Of a DNA stretch of 64,000 nt, positions 36,153-45,990 are shown piece by piece; positions within the stretch are counted from its first letter, which is position 1; each line of letters starts with the position of its first letter. Under the pieces are notes generated by a model. That model saw only the letters and a program-made list of their open reading frames with translations, ran no database searches and was not told where the DNA came from. The stretch is from Halomicronema sp. CCY15110 (GTDB lineage: Bacteria; Cyanobacteriota; Cyanobacteriia; Phormidesmidales; Phormidesmidaceae), in contig NZ_JACSWC010000370.1 in NCBI RefSeq assembly GCF_016888165.1, forward strand, positions 1-64,000, read 5' to 3'. A program made the position numbers and the translations under genes.

Positions 36153-37385
36153 GTGGTCAAGGGTCTGTGGCAAGCGAGGTTAACGAGACTGCGCTACGGT
36201 TGGCAGCGATCGCGGCGGGGCCGCTCCCTGCTGTTGGGACTCGTGGCTGGCTGCATTCTGCTGACCCTAACCGGCTGTGACTTGCCCCAGGTCAGTGCCG
36301 AAGAGCGGCTATTTTTGCCCCTGCAAATTGAGCTCCTGGACGTAGCGACGCTGCCCCCACAAACCTTTGCCGATACCCCCGTCGGCGGTCTGTCGGCCCT
36401 CACCTACGATCGCCAGCAAGATGTGTTTTACGCCCTGTCAGACGATCGCGGTCGCCTCGCGCCGCCCCGGTTTTACACCCTGAAGATCGCCACCGACGTC
36501 AGTGCGCCGGAAGCGCCCACCATTGGGAGTATTGAGGTGCAAGCAGTCACCACGCTGAAAGATCAGGCGGGGAATGACTATCCCAGCGATCGCCTCGATC
36601 CCGAAGGCATGGTCCTCTCACCGCGCCAAACGGTGTTCATCTCTAGTGAAGGCGTGCCCGCCACTCAGGCTCCCCCAGCACTAAACGAGTACGATCTCGC
36701 CACGGGTCGCCTGCAAACCGAGTTCCGGCTCCCCGCTCGCTTCCTACCCGCGGTCGCCACCGAGGCTGATCCCGAACCGGAAGCGCGGGGCATTCGCGAG
36801 AATCTCGGCTTTGAGGCCCTGACCCTGGGGCCAACGTCCAGTGCCGGAGCCTTTGAACCCTTTCGCCTCTTCATGGCAACGGAATCAGCCCTCGCCCAAG
36901 ACTTTGATCCTGACCCTGCGAATCCCCTCGCCAACCGTTTTGTGCATTACCTCATCGGGCCAGATCAATCCACCTTCATCTCTGAATACGCCTATCCCCT
37001 GAGTCTTGAACCCCTGGGCACTGTGGTGAACGGCTTGACGGAGCTGGTGGCGATCGACCAGGGCGGGCATTTTCTCGCCCTCGAACGGGTGTTGGGCATT
37101 CGGGGCTTTATCGTCAAACTTTTTCAACTCGCTACGGGCGGCGCAACTGACATTTCCACGGTGCCCGCGCTGCCCACCCTCGACAACCTCAACCCGATTC
37201 AAAAACAGTTGTTGCTGGATTTCACAACGCTCGATCTGCCGGTGGATGCGATCGATAACTTGGAAGGCATGACTTTGGGGCCACCCCTGCCCGACGGCAG
37301 CGCCAGTCTGTGGCTGATTAGTGATAACAATTTTTCTCAGGATCAAACGACTCAGGTGTGGTTATTTCGCCTTGCGATCGGGTAA
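36153..37385 (+). CDS. Phytase-like / esterase-like lipoprotein
   Basis: A 410-residue exported lipoprotein starting with GTG. An arginine-rich N-region and hydrophobic core end in the lipobox LTLTGC (Cys at about 42). The mature part resembles the phytase-like beta-propeller family (PF13449, 'esterase-like activity of phytase'): VGGLSALTYDRQQDVFYALSDDRG, RLDPEGMVLSP, NLGFEALTLGP and NLEGMTLGPPLPDGSASLWLISDNNF. The repeated E-G/E-A-hydrophobic pattern is the family mark. It lies 26 bp after the FAD oxidoreductase, probably in one operon. The substrate is unproven. Confidence 0.85.
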   Translation: MVKGLWQARLTRLRYGWQRSRRGRSLLLGLVAGCILLTLTGCDLPQVSAEERLFLPLQIELLDVATLPPQTFADTPVGGLSALTYDRQQDVFYALSDDRGRLAPPRFYTLKIATDVSAPEAPTIGSIEVQAVTTLKDQAGNDYPSDRLDPEGMVLSPRQTVFISSEGVPATQAPPALNEYDLATGRLQTEFRLPARFLPAVATEADPEPEARGIRENLGFEALTLGPTSSAGAFEPFRLFMATESALAQDFDPDPANPLANRFVHYLIGPDQSTFISEYAYPLSLEPLGTVVNGLTELVAIDQGGHFLALERVLGIRGFIVKLFQLATGGATDISTVPALPTLDNLNPIQKQLLLDFTTLDLPVDAIDNLEGMTLGPPLPDGSASLWLISDNNFSQDQTTQVWLFRLAIG

Positions 37386-37618
37386 TTAATCACCACTGAA
37401 CTCTGGGCTTTCTCTACCCCCAAAAAGTTGCCGAATTATCCTCTGCCCCGAGGGTGTGCTTCATAATCGCGGGACGTCTTAAAGCCCAATGATTTGACCA
37501 CAATGCCTCTGGGCAAAGAAAACCCCAAGTTACCAACCCCGACCCGAGACTTTTTCAGGACACTATGTTTAGGGGACACAAAACTGATACATTAAGCGGG
37601 TATTGGCGATGTGTTTGA

Positions 37619-38779
<1,161 letters not shown>

Positions 38780-38853
38780 ACTGCGAATTCATCTGGTTTC
38801 GTTAACTGGAAAGGAGATTAGGTTTGCCGATATTTTAGGGCCTTTACAGGTGT

Positions 38854-38885
38854 CTAGAAAGTTGGGAATCTAGTCTCTTTTTTTG
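38854..38885 (+). terminator. Weak hairpin plus T-run between sqdB and sqdX
   Basis: CTAGA (38854-38858) can pair with TCTAG (38869-38873), and a run of seven T residues follows shortly after (38878-38884). The 5-bp AT-rich stem is weak. It could be a partial terminator that lowers sqdX relative to sqdB, or chance. Confidence 0.3.
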
Positions 38886-38933
38886 TCTGTCGCTATTTTT
38901 TTGTTGGATGTCCTAGCTTCGAGTACCGAGCCC

Positions 38934-40067
38934 ATGCGTATTGCCCTATTCACTGAAACCTTTTTGCCCAAAGTTGACGGGATTGTGACCCGCCTCAAGC
39001 ATACGGTGGAGCATCTCCAGCGGTTGGGGCACGACGTGATGGTATTTTGTCCCGAAGGGGGAATGACGTCGTACAAAGGAGCGCAAATCCATGGGGTGTC
39101 GGGCATGGCGTTTCCGCTCTATCCTGAGCTGAAGCTGGCGTTGCCGCGCCCCTCGATTTGGGAAGCGGTCGAAGCGTTTGCCCCCGACTTAATTCACATT
39201 GTGAATCCAGCGGTGTTGGGGATGGCGGGGCTGTTTTATGCCAAGACGTTGAACCTGCCGCTGATGGCCTCGTACCACACCCATTTGCCGAAGTATTTAG
39301 AGCATTACGGCTTGGGCGTCTTGGAAGGGGTGATGTGGGAACTGATTAAAGCGGTTCACAATCAGGCGCGGATTAATTTGGTCACTTCGACGGCGATGCA
39401 GGAAGAACTGACGGAGCACGGGGTGGAGCGGGTGCAGGTGTGGCAGCGGGGGGTTGATACGGAGCTGTTCCGCCCGGAACTCGCGAGCCGAGACATGCGC
39501 GATCGCCTCACTCAGGGCCATCCCGACGCGCCGCTGCTGTTGTATGTCGGTCGCCTCTCAGCCGAGAAAGAAGTCGATCGCATTAAACCTGTGCTGGAAT
39601 CCATCCCCGATGCGCGGTTAGCGCTGGTGGGCGATGGCCCCCACCGCGAAGATCTGGAACGGCACTTTGCCGGGACGAACACCAACTTTGTGGGGTATTT
39701 AGCCGGGGAAGCGTTGGGATCGGCGTATGCTTCTGCCGATGCGTTTGTGTTCCCCTCGCGGACGGAAACGTTGGGCTTGGTGCTGCTGGAAGCGATGGCG
39801 GCGGGGTGTCCGGTGGTGGCAGCCAACGCTGGCGGCATTCCCGATATTGTCACCAACGGCGAGAACGGCTATTTGTTTGATCCGAAAGATGACGGGGGGG
39901 CGATCGCCGCCACCCAGCGCCTGCTCGATCGGGGCGCTGAACGCGAGCTGATGCGCCGCAATGCCCGCATGGAAGCCGAAAAGTGGGGCTGGAACGCCGC
40001 CACGCGGCAACTGGTTGACTTCTATGCGGAAATTTTGAACGCTGGCGCGATGCCAACAGCCGCTTAG
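38934..40067 (+). CDS. sqdX: Sulfolipid synthase (UDP-sulfoquinovose:diacylglycerol glycosyltransferase)
   Basis: A 377-residue GT4-family glycosyltransferase that transfers sulfoquinovose to diacylglycerol. The N-terminal domain has ALFTETFLPKVDGIVTRL, a ligand block with SYHTHLPKYL, and the C-terminal domain shows LYVGRLSAEKEVDRI and the nucleotide-sugar EX7E motif in FPSRTETLGLVLLEAMAAG. The ATG at 38934 matches the conserved N-terminus. Location next to sqdB supports the specific name over a generic GT4. Confidence 0.95.
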   Translation: MRIALFTETFLPKVDGIVTRLKHTVEHLQRLGHDVMVFCPEGGMTSYKGAQIHGVSGMAFPLYPELKLALPRPSIWEAVEAFAPDLIHIVNPAVLGMAGLFYAKTLNLPLMASYHTHLPKYLEHYGLGVLEGVMWELIKAVHNQARINLVTSTAMQEELTEHGVERVQVWQRGVDTELFRPELASRDMRDRLTQGHPDAPLLLYVGRLSAEKEVDRIKPVLESIPDARLALVGDGPHREDLERHFAGTNTNFVGYLAGEALGSAYASADAFVFPSRTETLGLVLLEAMAAGCPVVAANAGGIPDIVTNGENGYLFDPKDDGGAIAATQRLLDRGAERELMRRNARMEAEKWGWNAATRQLVDFYAEILNAGAMPTAA

Positions 40068-40167
40068 GCTTCAGTCCGCCCAGAAGGCGGGCATCGTCAG
40101 CATGTGTTCAGTGATATAGCAGGTCACCCCCAATGTCGTTAGGCTGAAACCAGTCTGAAATTGAGGA

Positions 40168-40695
40168 TTGGTTGTGCAGCGACGTCGGATCTACACCATC
40201 GGTGCCTTGCTGGTCGCGATCGCCCTGCCGCTGGCTTGGTGGGGGCAACAGCAGCGCGCCCGCGCACCCGAATCGCCGCCGGGGATCGCCGTGTTTCCCG
40301 CTTCTAAGCCAGGGCCGGCCGCGAGTGCGCCCCTGGAACTGACCGCCGCTGATGAAACCGCGATCGCCGCAATCATTCGCCAACAGTTGGCCGCGTTTCA
40401 AGCCGATGACGCTGAGTTAGCCTTGAGCTTTGCCAGCCCCGATATTCAAGATCAGTTTGAGACGGCAGATGAGTTCATGGGCATGGTGCAGACGATGTAC
40501 GAACCCGTCTATCGACCGCAGTCCGTCGATTTTGGCCCGGTTGAATTCATTCAGGGGCGGCCCGTACAAGCGGTCATCGTCCTCGGCCCCAGCGGCACCT
40601 GGGTGACCGCCTATTACCAAATGGAAAAACAGCCGGACGAAACCTGGCGCATCGCGGGTTGTGTGTTGGCCCCCGTGGAGGGCGAAACCATTTAA
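40168..40695 (+). CDS. DUF4864-type exported protein
   Basis: A 175-residue protein with a short basic N-terminus and one hydrophobic helix (about 8-26), likely a signal anchor, then a Pro/Ala-rich linker. The domain from about 60 (ADETAIAAIIRQQLAAFQADD) to the end (ETWRIAGCVLAP) fits DUF4864: a small NTF2-like cone fold with the AFASPDIQ-type block (here SFASPDIQDQF) and a final W-R-I-x-G-C-x-L strand. The function is unknown. The frame opens with TTG 40168 or GTG 40174. Its stop overlaps the convergent NurA gene stop by 4 bp. Confidence 0.75.
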   Translation: MVVQRRRIYTIGALLVAIALPLAWWGQQQRARAPESPPGIAVFPASKPGPAASAPLELTAADETAIAAIIRQQLAAFQADDAELALSFASPDIQDQFETADEFMGMVQTMYEPVYRPQSVDFGPVEFIQGRPVQAVIVLGPSGTWVTAYYQMEKQPDETWRIAGCVLAPVEGETI

Positions 40696-41858
40696 CGCCG
40701 CCGCAGTTTGCTCACCAGCTTGCGCGAAAACTGGACATTGAGTTTTTCGCGATCGGCCCAGTCTTGCAAGATGCGGTAGAACAGTTGGCGATCGGGCGCT
40801 TGCAGCACCGCCGTTTGGTCGGCAGTTTCGATCGCATACGGGTACCCACTGCCCACAATGACTTCCGCTTTCACCCAGTTAATGACAGTTTCCGCTAGGC
40901 CCGCTTCCCAAAGCCACCGGGGCAGTTCCAGCCGCGCGGGGGGGCGATCGCGGGTCGTCTGCAAATACGTGAAAATGACCTGATCTTGCTGGTCGCCATA
41001 TTTATCGAGAATGCCCTCGCGATCGCAGTGCAGCAGCGGCGTGCGATCGCCCCAGGACATCAACTTTTTGAGCACCTGGGCATCGTGAATCGTCTCAACG
41101 GCTTTGACCTGTGGGTCATAGTGCTGCAATAGCGTGGTGAGGTCACGGGCATAGGAGGTATCGATAAAGCCCACCAGCGGCACCCGGCACTGCTGACTGG
41201 TGGCGAGCAGCTTCACCATCGCATTCACGTAGGCGGCCTGACTTTCGGGATCAAACGCATCGGCAAAGGTCACCACCAGCGAGCCGTCAAACAGCACCAG
41301 CGTCCGGTCTGGACACTGACAAGTTTGCATGTAGCCCACCAACCGCTCCACTTCCATTTCAAAGCGGCGGATGTTGACCCGGCGATCGACCGGCTCGCCC
41401 TGGTGGTTGACCCGCAGGTCATCCGGCGTCAGCACATCCAGCGCAATGTCTTTGGTGTATTGCCCGTCCGGCGTGTGGGGATTTTCGAACCAGCCAATCT
41501 GAATCAGCGCCACGGGCAGCGACACATCTTTGCTGGGAAAGATCTGAGAGCCATCGACCGCAAAGGTCGTCACCCCCGCCAGTTGCGCCTTCACCCATTC
41601 CAGACTGTCTTCCCGATTGGCCCAGTGATGCTGAGTGGCGATTACGCCTTTGCCCACCGCGTCAAAATTTTCCAGCAGATGCGCCCCGATGCCTGATTTC
41701 GACAGCCGCTTAGCCGTTTTTGCAAAGGGTTCCTGAGTCAAGCTTTGCCAGGCTTTGCGATAGCGATCAAGATCGTCCTTAAATGTCTGGTTAAAAGTCG
41801 AGAGCGCCTCGCGTTTCTCTTCCAACACGGCGCGGATTTGAGCAGGGCTAACGGGCAT
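40692..41858 (-). CDS. NurA-domain nuclease
   Basis: A 388-residue protein of the NurA family, RNase-H-like 5'-3' nucleases that in archaea work with the HerA helicase in DNA end resection. The two metal-binding aspartates appear in FAVDGSQIFP (about 97-106) and VLFDGSLVVTF. The C-terminus reads GLAETVINWVKAEVIVGSGYPYAIETAD, also characteristic. HerA is not in this window. The start at 41858 (MPVSPAQIRAVLEEKR) is acceptable. It converges with the DUF4864 gene. Confidence 0.85.
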   Translation of the reverse strand: MPVSPAQIRAVLEEKREALSTFNQTFKDDLDRYRKAWQSLTQEPFAKTAKRLSKSGIGAHLLENFDAVGKGVIATQHHWANREDSLEWVKAQLAGVTTFAVDGSQIFPSKDVSLPVALIQIGWFENPHTPDGQYTKDIALDVLTPDDLRVNHQGEPVDRRVNIRRFEMEVERLVGYMQTCQCPDRTLVLFDGSLVVTFADAFDPESQAAYVNAMVKLLATSQQCRVPLVGFIDTSYARDLTTLLQHYDPQVKAVETIHDAQVLKKLMSWGDRTPLLHCDREGILDKYGDQQDQVIFTYLQTTRDRPPARLELPRWLWEAGLAETVINWVKAEVIVGSGYPYAIETADQTAVLQAPDRQLFYRILQDWADREKLNVQFSRKLVSKLRRR

Positions 41859-42058
41859 ATATCCTGACTCTTTGCTTTAGGACTAATGTATTATAGTGCC
41901 GTTTTTTCGGATCGCACCGGCCAATTTCGGGGGGCGGGGCGGCGGGCAGGGATGGCGCGGGACACCTGTCGTGACGAGCGGCCCGACCCAGGGGAGAACA
42001 ATCGCGGCGCGATAGATTTGTTACCCTATGCAGACTGAATGGATGGAGCCTACTGCCG

Positions 42059-43066
42059 TTGGAAGGGGAATCTGAGATCGCGCCACCACCGCATCCCAAC
42101 ACCGATTTAGGGCGATCGCCGCTGGTGATTGGCAAAGTCGAAATTCCGCCCGGCAAGCGGGTCAAAGTCGAGATTCCGGTCACGCGGTTACCGACGGGCA
42201 CGACACTTTCGCTACCCGTCGCCGTGGTGCGAGGGCGCTATCCCGGCCCCTGTCTTTGGCTGAGCGCCGCCATTCATGGGGATGAATTGAACGGCGTCGA
42301 AATTATTCGCCGCGTGGTGCGATCGCTCAAATCGTCTTACCTGCACGGCACGGTGCTCGCCGTTCCCGTGGTGAATATCTTTGGTCTGATCGAACAGTCG
42401 CGCTACCTGCCCGATCGCCGCGATCTCAACCGTTCCTTTCCCGGCTCTGCGCGGGGATCGCTGGCGGCTCGCCTCGCCGCCATTTTCATGCAAGAGGTGG
42501 TGAGTCACTGCACCCACGGCATCGACCTCCACACCGCCGCGATTCACCGCAACAACTTCCCCCAAATTCGCGCCAATTTGCAAGACCCGACGACCCACGC
42601 TTTTGCCAAAGCCTTTGGCGCGCCGATCATGATCCATGCCAGTACGCGGGACGGCTCCCTGCGAGAAGCCGCCGCCAAGCGGAATATCCCCACGCTGCTG
42701 TATGAGGGGGGTGAGGCGCTGCGGTTTGGGGAAGACGCGATTCAAGTGGGGGTGGATGGGGTGCGGCGGGTGCTGGCGTATTTGGATATGTACACCCTGG
42801 ATGCGCCGACGCAGGTGCCGATCGCGATCGAATCCTCTGAAACAAGATGGATTCGGGCTTCGCGGGGGGGCTTTTGGCATCGCAAAGTGGAACTGGGTCA
42901 GCGGGTCAGCGCCAAAGAAACCCTGGGCTTTGTCACCGATGCCTTTGGCGACAAACCCACCCCCGCCCGCAGCCCGCTGGATGGCTACGTCATCGGCTAC
43001 AGCCAAAATCCCCTCATTCACCAGGGCGACGCCCTCGTCCACATTGCGAAGGTTCAATCCAGTTGA
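42059..43066 (+). CDS. Succinylglutamate desuccinylase/aspartoacylase-family zinc hydrolase
   Basis: A 335-residue M14-type metallo-hydrolase. The zinc ligands are visible as HGDE in SAAIHGDELNGVE, with a later His in GIDLHTAA. The conserved Arg-Asp-Leu-Asn-Arg motif (DRRDLNRSFPGS) and the glutamate in LLYEGGEAL complete the catalytic set. A C-terminal biotinyl-like beta domain (from about 260, SRGGFWHRKVELGQRV to GYVIGYSQNPLIH) is typical of this subgroup. The substrate could be an N-acyl amino acid. The frame opens at TTG 42059, with GGAG about 10 nt upstream. It converges with the pentapeptide gene. Confidence 0.85.
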   Translation: MEGESEIAPPPHPNTDLGRSPLVIGKVEIPPGKRVKVEIPVTRLPTGTTLSLPVAVVRGRYPGPCLWLSAAIHGDELNGVEIIRRVVRSLKSSYLHGTVLAVPVVNIFGLIEQSRYLPDRRDLNRSFPGSARGSLAARLAAIFMQEVVSHCTHGIDLHTAAIHRNNFPQIRANLQDPTTHAFAKAFGAPIMIHASTRDGSLREAAAKRNIPTLLYEGGEALRFGEDAIQVGVDGVRRVLAYLDMYTLDAPTQVPIAIESSETRWIRASRGGFWHRKVELGQRVSAKETLGFVTDAFGDKPTPARSPLDGYVIGYSQNPLIHQGDALVHIAKVQSS

Positions 43067-43106
43067 GCACCCGGTACGCGGCAGCGGAGACGACGATGCC
43101 GTAGCG

Positions 43107-45281
43107 TCAAAACACCGCCAAAATCAAAGGCAGCAAGGACTTACACACCGTCACCAAATTCGACGCCTCCGTCAGCGGCTCAGCGATCGCCTTCAAGTTC
43201 GCCGTCGCCCGCTTTGCCACTCGCTGCATCGCGTTTTCTTGGGGCTTGCTTCCAGCCTCCGCCAGCTTGCCCACTTCCCCCAGGGCTTCTTTTTTCTCGA
43301 TGTCGCTGAGTTCTGTCTCCGCTACAATGGCGGCTTGCAACTCCGTGAGCAACTCTTTCAGGCTGCGCTGATCGGCACTCGGGGCCGCGTCCGGCAGTTG
43401 GCTGATCTGCACCGTTACCTGACCGCTGAGTTCGCCCAGGTTGACGACATTGCCCTCCATGCTGCCCGTGTTGATAAAGCCACCGTCACCCGCATTAATG
43501 GGATTATTCATGTTGTTAATTTGAATAGACGACAGAAACTTGCTGAAGCCCAAAGCGACTTCTTTCACGTCCTCGGCTCGCTGCGTTTGCCCTTGCAGCA
43601 GCCCCTTGGTGTAGCCTGCTTCGAGTCCGATCTGATAGCCCTGATCCCAACTGCGCTCGACCTGAGCTTTATCGGTGCCGTCGGACACTTGCAGGGTCAG
43701 CAACACATCCTCGCCCTGCTTTTCCATGCCTTGAATGGACTCGCGGGTGATCTCAGGATTGTCAGCCATGACCTGCTCAAACGCGGCTTGAAATGCTTGC
43801 GGGTCAACCCCATTACGGATCAGGATTTGCACCGTGTCGAGCATTTCTTTGAAGAACTTCTCGAAGTCACCGGGTTGGAAGATCTTGTCGGGATTGTGGG
43901 GTCGCCGCTCCCGGTTGCCCTTGTCATCCGGCTCGGCTTTGAGGAAAACATACTCGCAGTCAATGTCTTTGAGGATGGTCGTCTCGTCAATGTTCCACGC
44001 TTCCAGGCAAGCTCCGGTCAGGTGCGCCCCCGTGAAGTCAGTGCCGACACATTGCGCATTGGTCAAATTCGCCCCGTGCAGTTCCGCTCCCTCCAGAGTT
44101 GCGCCGTTGAGGTTGGTTCCCTTGAGACGAATGCGGTGGAGTGTCGCCCCCGCTAAATTGACTCCCCGCAGGTCAGCATTGGTCAGGTCTTGGTCAACGC
44201 CATTGAGGGAAACCAGCAAATTGCGAACGCGGGGATCTTGCAGGTTACTGGTGCCGAGGCGGGCGTAATCTAATCCCTTTGTTTGATGCCAACGAACACG
44301 GTTTATGCAAGCTGGCGAGCCATCATGAGCAGCAAACCTTACATTTCTAAGGCTTGCCGATATAAAAGTTGCATTTGTCAAATCTGAACCATGGAAGGAA
44401 GATGCTCCAAATGCTGCTAAAGCTAAGGCCATCCTCCGAAGATAAGAATGTTCAAAATCGGGTTGAGTGATTTGGTGAGCGTTGTAGAAAGTGCCGCTCA
44501 TATGAAGTGCAAAAATCAACCAGAAAATCCATGAAAATACATGGCTATCTAGCTGAATAATTAAAGGTCTTAGACTACTTGCCGCTAACACAGCCCCACC
44601 ACAATAACCAAAGCCTGATAATATCCAACCTGATCTTCTTAAAGAAAAAACGTTGACCGAGATAGAGATTGAGCATGTCAATGCAAACAAGATAGAGGCT
44701 GATTGCGTCACAAGTAGGAAGGGCAAAACGGAAAAAGAATCGACGCTAAAGCCTTGACGTGTAACAAATACTGAGAACGCAACTATCCCATTTAAAGACA
44801 AGAGAAATAGAGCTCCACTAATTTGATAGGAACTAGGTAATGTCAGCATTGGAATACTTAGCATGAAAATTATCGAATGCATGAGTATGAGGAAAGCGTA
44901 TTCTGCTGCTGAAAATAGTTCTGTACCAAGAACTGGAGAAAAGATGAGGATAATTGGCAATAGGTAACTTGAAAGACTGGCAAGAGAATTAGTGAATACT
45001 AAAAGCCAGTAAAAAAGATGGTTTTGAACAAAGGTCACATCCTCACCTAAAAATGCCTTTCCCCCTTGAGACCGATTGAAATTTGCGGCGGTTAAATTAG
45101 TATTTATGAAAGTGGTACTTCGAATATCGGCTCCGGTGAAGTCGGCCCCTGATAGGTCGGCCCCACGAAAGTCGCAGCTGCGCAAGATAGTGCCGCGAAA
45201 GTCACGCTCACCAGCGGCGTAGAGGCGCAACACATCTTTGGCTTGGAGGCGCTGCCCGTGGTACTTGCCGCGTTCTGACAT
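43107..45281 (-). CDS. Membrane pentapeptide-repeat protein with conserved C-terminal tail domain
   Basis: A 724-residue mosaic. Residues about 28-72 are pentapeptide repeats (CDFRGADLSGADFTGADIRS). About 85-285 form roughly six hydrophobic helices. A second pentapeptide run follows (about 298-430, for example LRGVNLAGATLHRIRLKGTN). Then comes a coiled, charged region, and the tail has GGFINTGSMEGNVVNLGELSG followed by a helical domain (about 645-724) ending LLPLILAVF. This tail is seen at the end of other cyanobacterial pentapeptide proteins. DNA for the membrane part (about 44300-45110) is AT-rich: two sampled lines are 32% and 38% G+C, against 67% in a sampled 3' line. Function unknown. 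Its 5' end is partly duplicated at 45843-45990. Confidence 0.85.
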   Translation of the reverse strand: MSERGKYHGQRLQAKDVLRLYAAGERDFRGTILRSCDFRGADLSGADFTGADIRSTTFINTNLTAANFNRSQGGKAFLGEDVTFVQNHLFYWLLVFTNSLASLSSYLLPIILIFSPVLGTELFSAAEYAFLILMHSIIFMLSIPMLTLPSSYQISGALFLLSLNGIVAFSVFVTRQGFSVDSFSVLPFLLVTQSASILFALTCSISISVNVFSLRRSGWILSGFGYCGGAVLAASSLRPLIIQLDSHVFSWIFWLIFALHMSGTFYNAHQITQPDFEHSYLRRMALALAAFGASSFHGSDLTNATFISASLRNVRFAAHDGSPACINRVRWHQTKGLDYARLGTSNLQDPRVRNLLVSLNGVDQDLTNADLRGVNLAGATLHRIRLKGTNLNGATLEGAELHGANLTNAQCVGTDFTGAHLTGACLEAWNIDETTILKDIDCEYVFLKAEPDDKGNRERRPHNPDKIFQPGDFEKFFKEMLDTVQILIRNGVDPQAFQAAFEQVMADNPEITRESIQGMEKQGEDVLLTLQVSDGTDKAQVERSWDQGYQIGLEAGYTKGLLQGQTQRAEDVKEVALGFSKFLSSIQINNMNNPINAGDGGFINTGSMEGNVVNLGELSGQVTVQISQLPDAAPSADQRSLKELLTELQAAIVAETELSDIEKKEALGEVGKLAEAGSKPQENAMQRVAKRATANLKAIAEPLTEASNLVTVCKSLLPLILAVF

Positions 45282-45320
45282 GGGGGAGAGGGTAGTGGGA
45301 CGGTAAGAGAGTGGGATGGT

Positions 45321-45371
45321 GGGTGCCCAGCAAATTTTCTCTATTTAAGCCCAATTCTCAGAGCAAGGCTA
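45321..45371. repeat. Direct repeat copy A, leader of the pentapeptide gene
   Basis: 51 bp matching 45940-45990 with only two mismatches. On the minus strand it begins 40 bp before the pentapeptide ATG (45281), and similarity to the other copy continues, more loosely, into that gene's first 15 codons. The right end coincides with the stop codon of the DUF2442 gene. Confidence 0.95.
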
Positions 45372-45641
45372 CGACTGTTTCCTGATGGCTTCCGGTGAAG
45401 GTGCGCCGCGTAACAAGCCCGCTGTGCTGAGATCTTCGTCCAGTGCTTCCCAGTGCATACCATAGCCGCCGCCACAGACTTCCCACTGCTTTCGCTGGGC
45501 TGGCGTGGCGTTCAATAATCGGGGATACCAGACCAAAGGCACTGTAATAGTTCGCCCATCCATGAGGTCTACGCTGATGGTGTCTTCGGTGAAATGGACA
45601 TCTTTGACCCGCTCATCGATTTGAATCGCCAAACCATCCAT
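45369..45641 (-). CDS. DUF2442 domain protein
   Basis: A 90-residue protein with the DUF2442 pattern: VKDVHFTEDTISVDLMDGRTITVPLVWYPRLLNATPAQR and a final W-E-x-L-DEDLS block (MHWEALDEDLSTAGLL). This NE0471-like N-terminal fold is commonly encoded next to DUF4160 genes, in pairs suspected of being toxin-antitoxin-like. The frame overlaps the end of the DUF4160 gene by 29 bp, so the two are surely co-translated. Its stop codon lies in direct repeat copy A. No biochemical role is established. Confidence 0.88.
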   Translation of the reverse strand: MDGLAIQIDERVKDVHFTEDTISVDLMDGRTITVPLVWYPRLLNATPAQRKQWEVCGGGYGMHWEALDEDLSTAGLLRGAPSPEAIRKQS

Positions 45642-45858
45642 ACCAGGCCTCCAAAAACAGTTGCTGATGGTCTAAAACAAGCTTGCGTAGTTTGCGTAAT
45701 TCCTTGGGACTAAAGCCAATATTGTTAGCCAACTCTCCTGAATGTAACCAAAATTTAGCGGATGCACAGTCTCGATCAACATGAATATGAGGGGGTTCAT
45801 TAGGTTCATGACTGTAGAAATAAAACCGGTAAGGCCCAAGCTTTAATCCTGCTGGCAT
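45613..45858 (-). CDS. DUF4160 domain protein
   Basis: An 81-residue protein with the DUF4160 core YRFYFYSHEPNEPPHIHVDRD, then AKFWLHSGELANNIGFS and LRKLRKLVLDHQQLFLEAW. It is the usual upstream partner of DUF2442. The ATG at 45858 starts the conserved domain (MPAGLKLGPYRF). A longer frame from 45963 would begin inside repeat copy B and read through the pentapeptide relic, so it is rejected. The two-gene unit is bracketed by direct repeats. A toxin-antitoxin-like role is only suspected for such pairs. Confidence 0.88.
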   Translation of the reverse strand: MPAGLKLGPYRFYFYSHEPNEPPHIHVDRDCASAKFWLHSGELANNIGFSPKELRKLRKLVLDHQQLFLEAWYGWFGDSNR

Positions 45859-45911
45859 CTTTCTGATTTGGCTGGAAAGAGTTGACCGGGGTATTGGCGG
45901 CGATCTGACAT
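45843..45911 (-). pseudogene. Duplicated 5' fragment of the pentapeptide-repeat gene
   Basis: An ATG at 45911 opens MSDRRQYPGQLFPAKSER and stops after 22 codons. The intact gene begins MSERGKYHGQRLQAKDVL. The two match at M, S, R, Y, G, Q and AK, and the DNA is similar over about 45 bp. The matching leader (45940-45990 versus 45321-45371) precedes it at nearly the same distance. The fragment overlaps the DUF4160 start in another frame. It is a relic of the same gene's 5' end. Confidence 0.75.
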
Positions 45912-45939
45912 GGCGGGCGAGAGGGTAAGAGTGGGGAGT

Positions 45940-45990
45940 GGGTGCCCAGCAAATTTTCTCCATTTAAGCCCAATTCTCAGAGCGAGGCTA
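45940..45990. repeat. Direct repeat copy B, upstream of the DUF4160/DUF2442 pair
   Basis: Second copy of the 51-bp repeat, 619 bp from copy A. A shorter third match, GGCCCAATTCTGAG, is seen at 46029-46042 (compare AGCCCAATTCTCAG in both full copies). Confidence 0.95.

Noticed and set aside
42636-44156. 506-codon plus-strand frame crossing from the aspartoacylase-like gene into the pentapeptide gene
   Set aside because: It covers the 3' end of one real gene in a wrong frame and the antisense of another; composition is arginine-rich and no domain is seen.
45613-45963. Longer DUF4160 protein starting at 45963
   Set aside because: The extra 35 residues come from the repeat copy and pentapeptide relic read in another frame; the domain itself starts at 45858.
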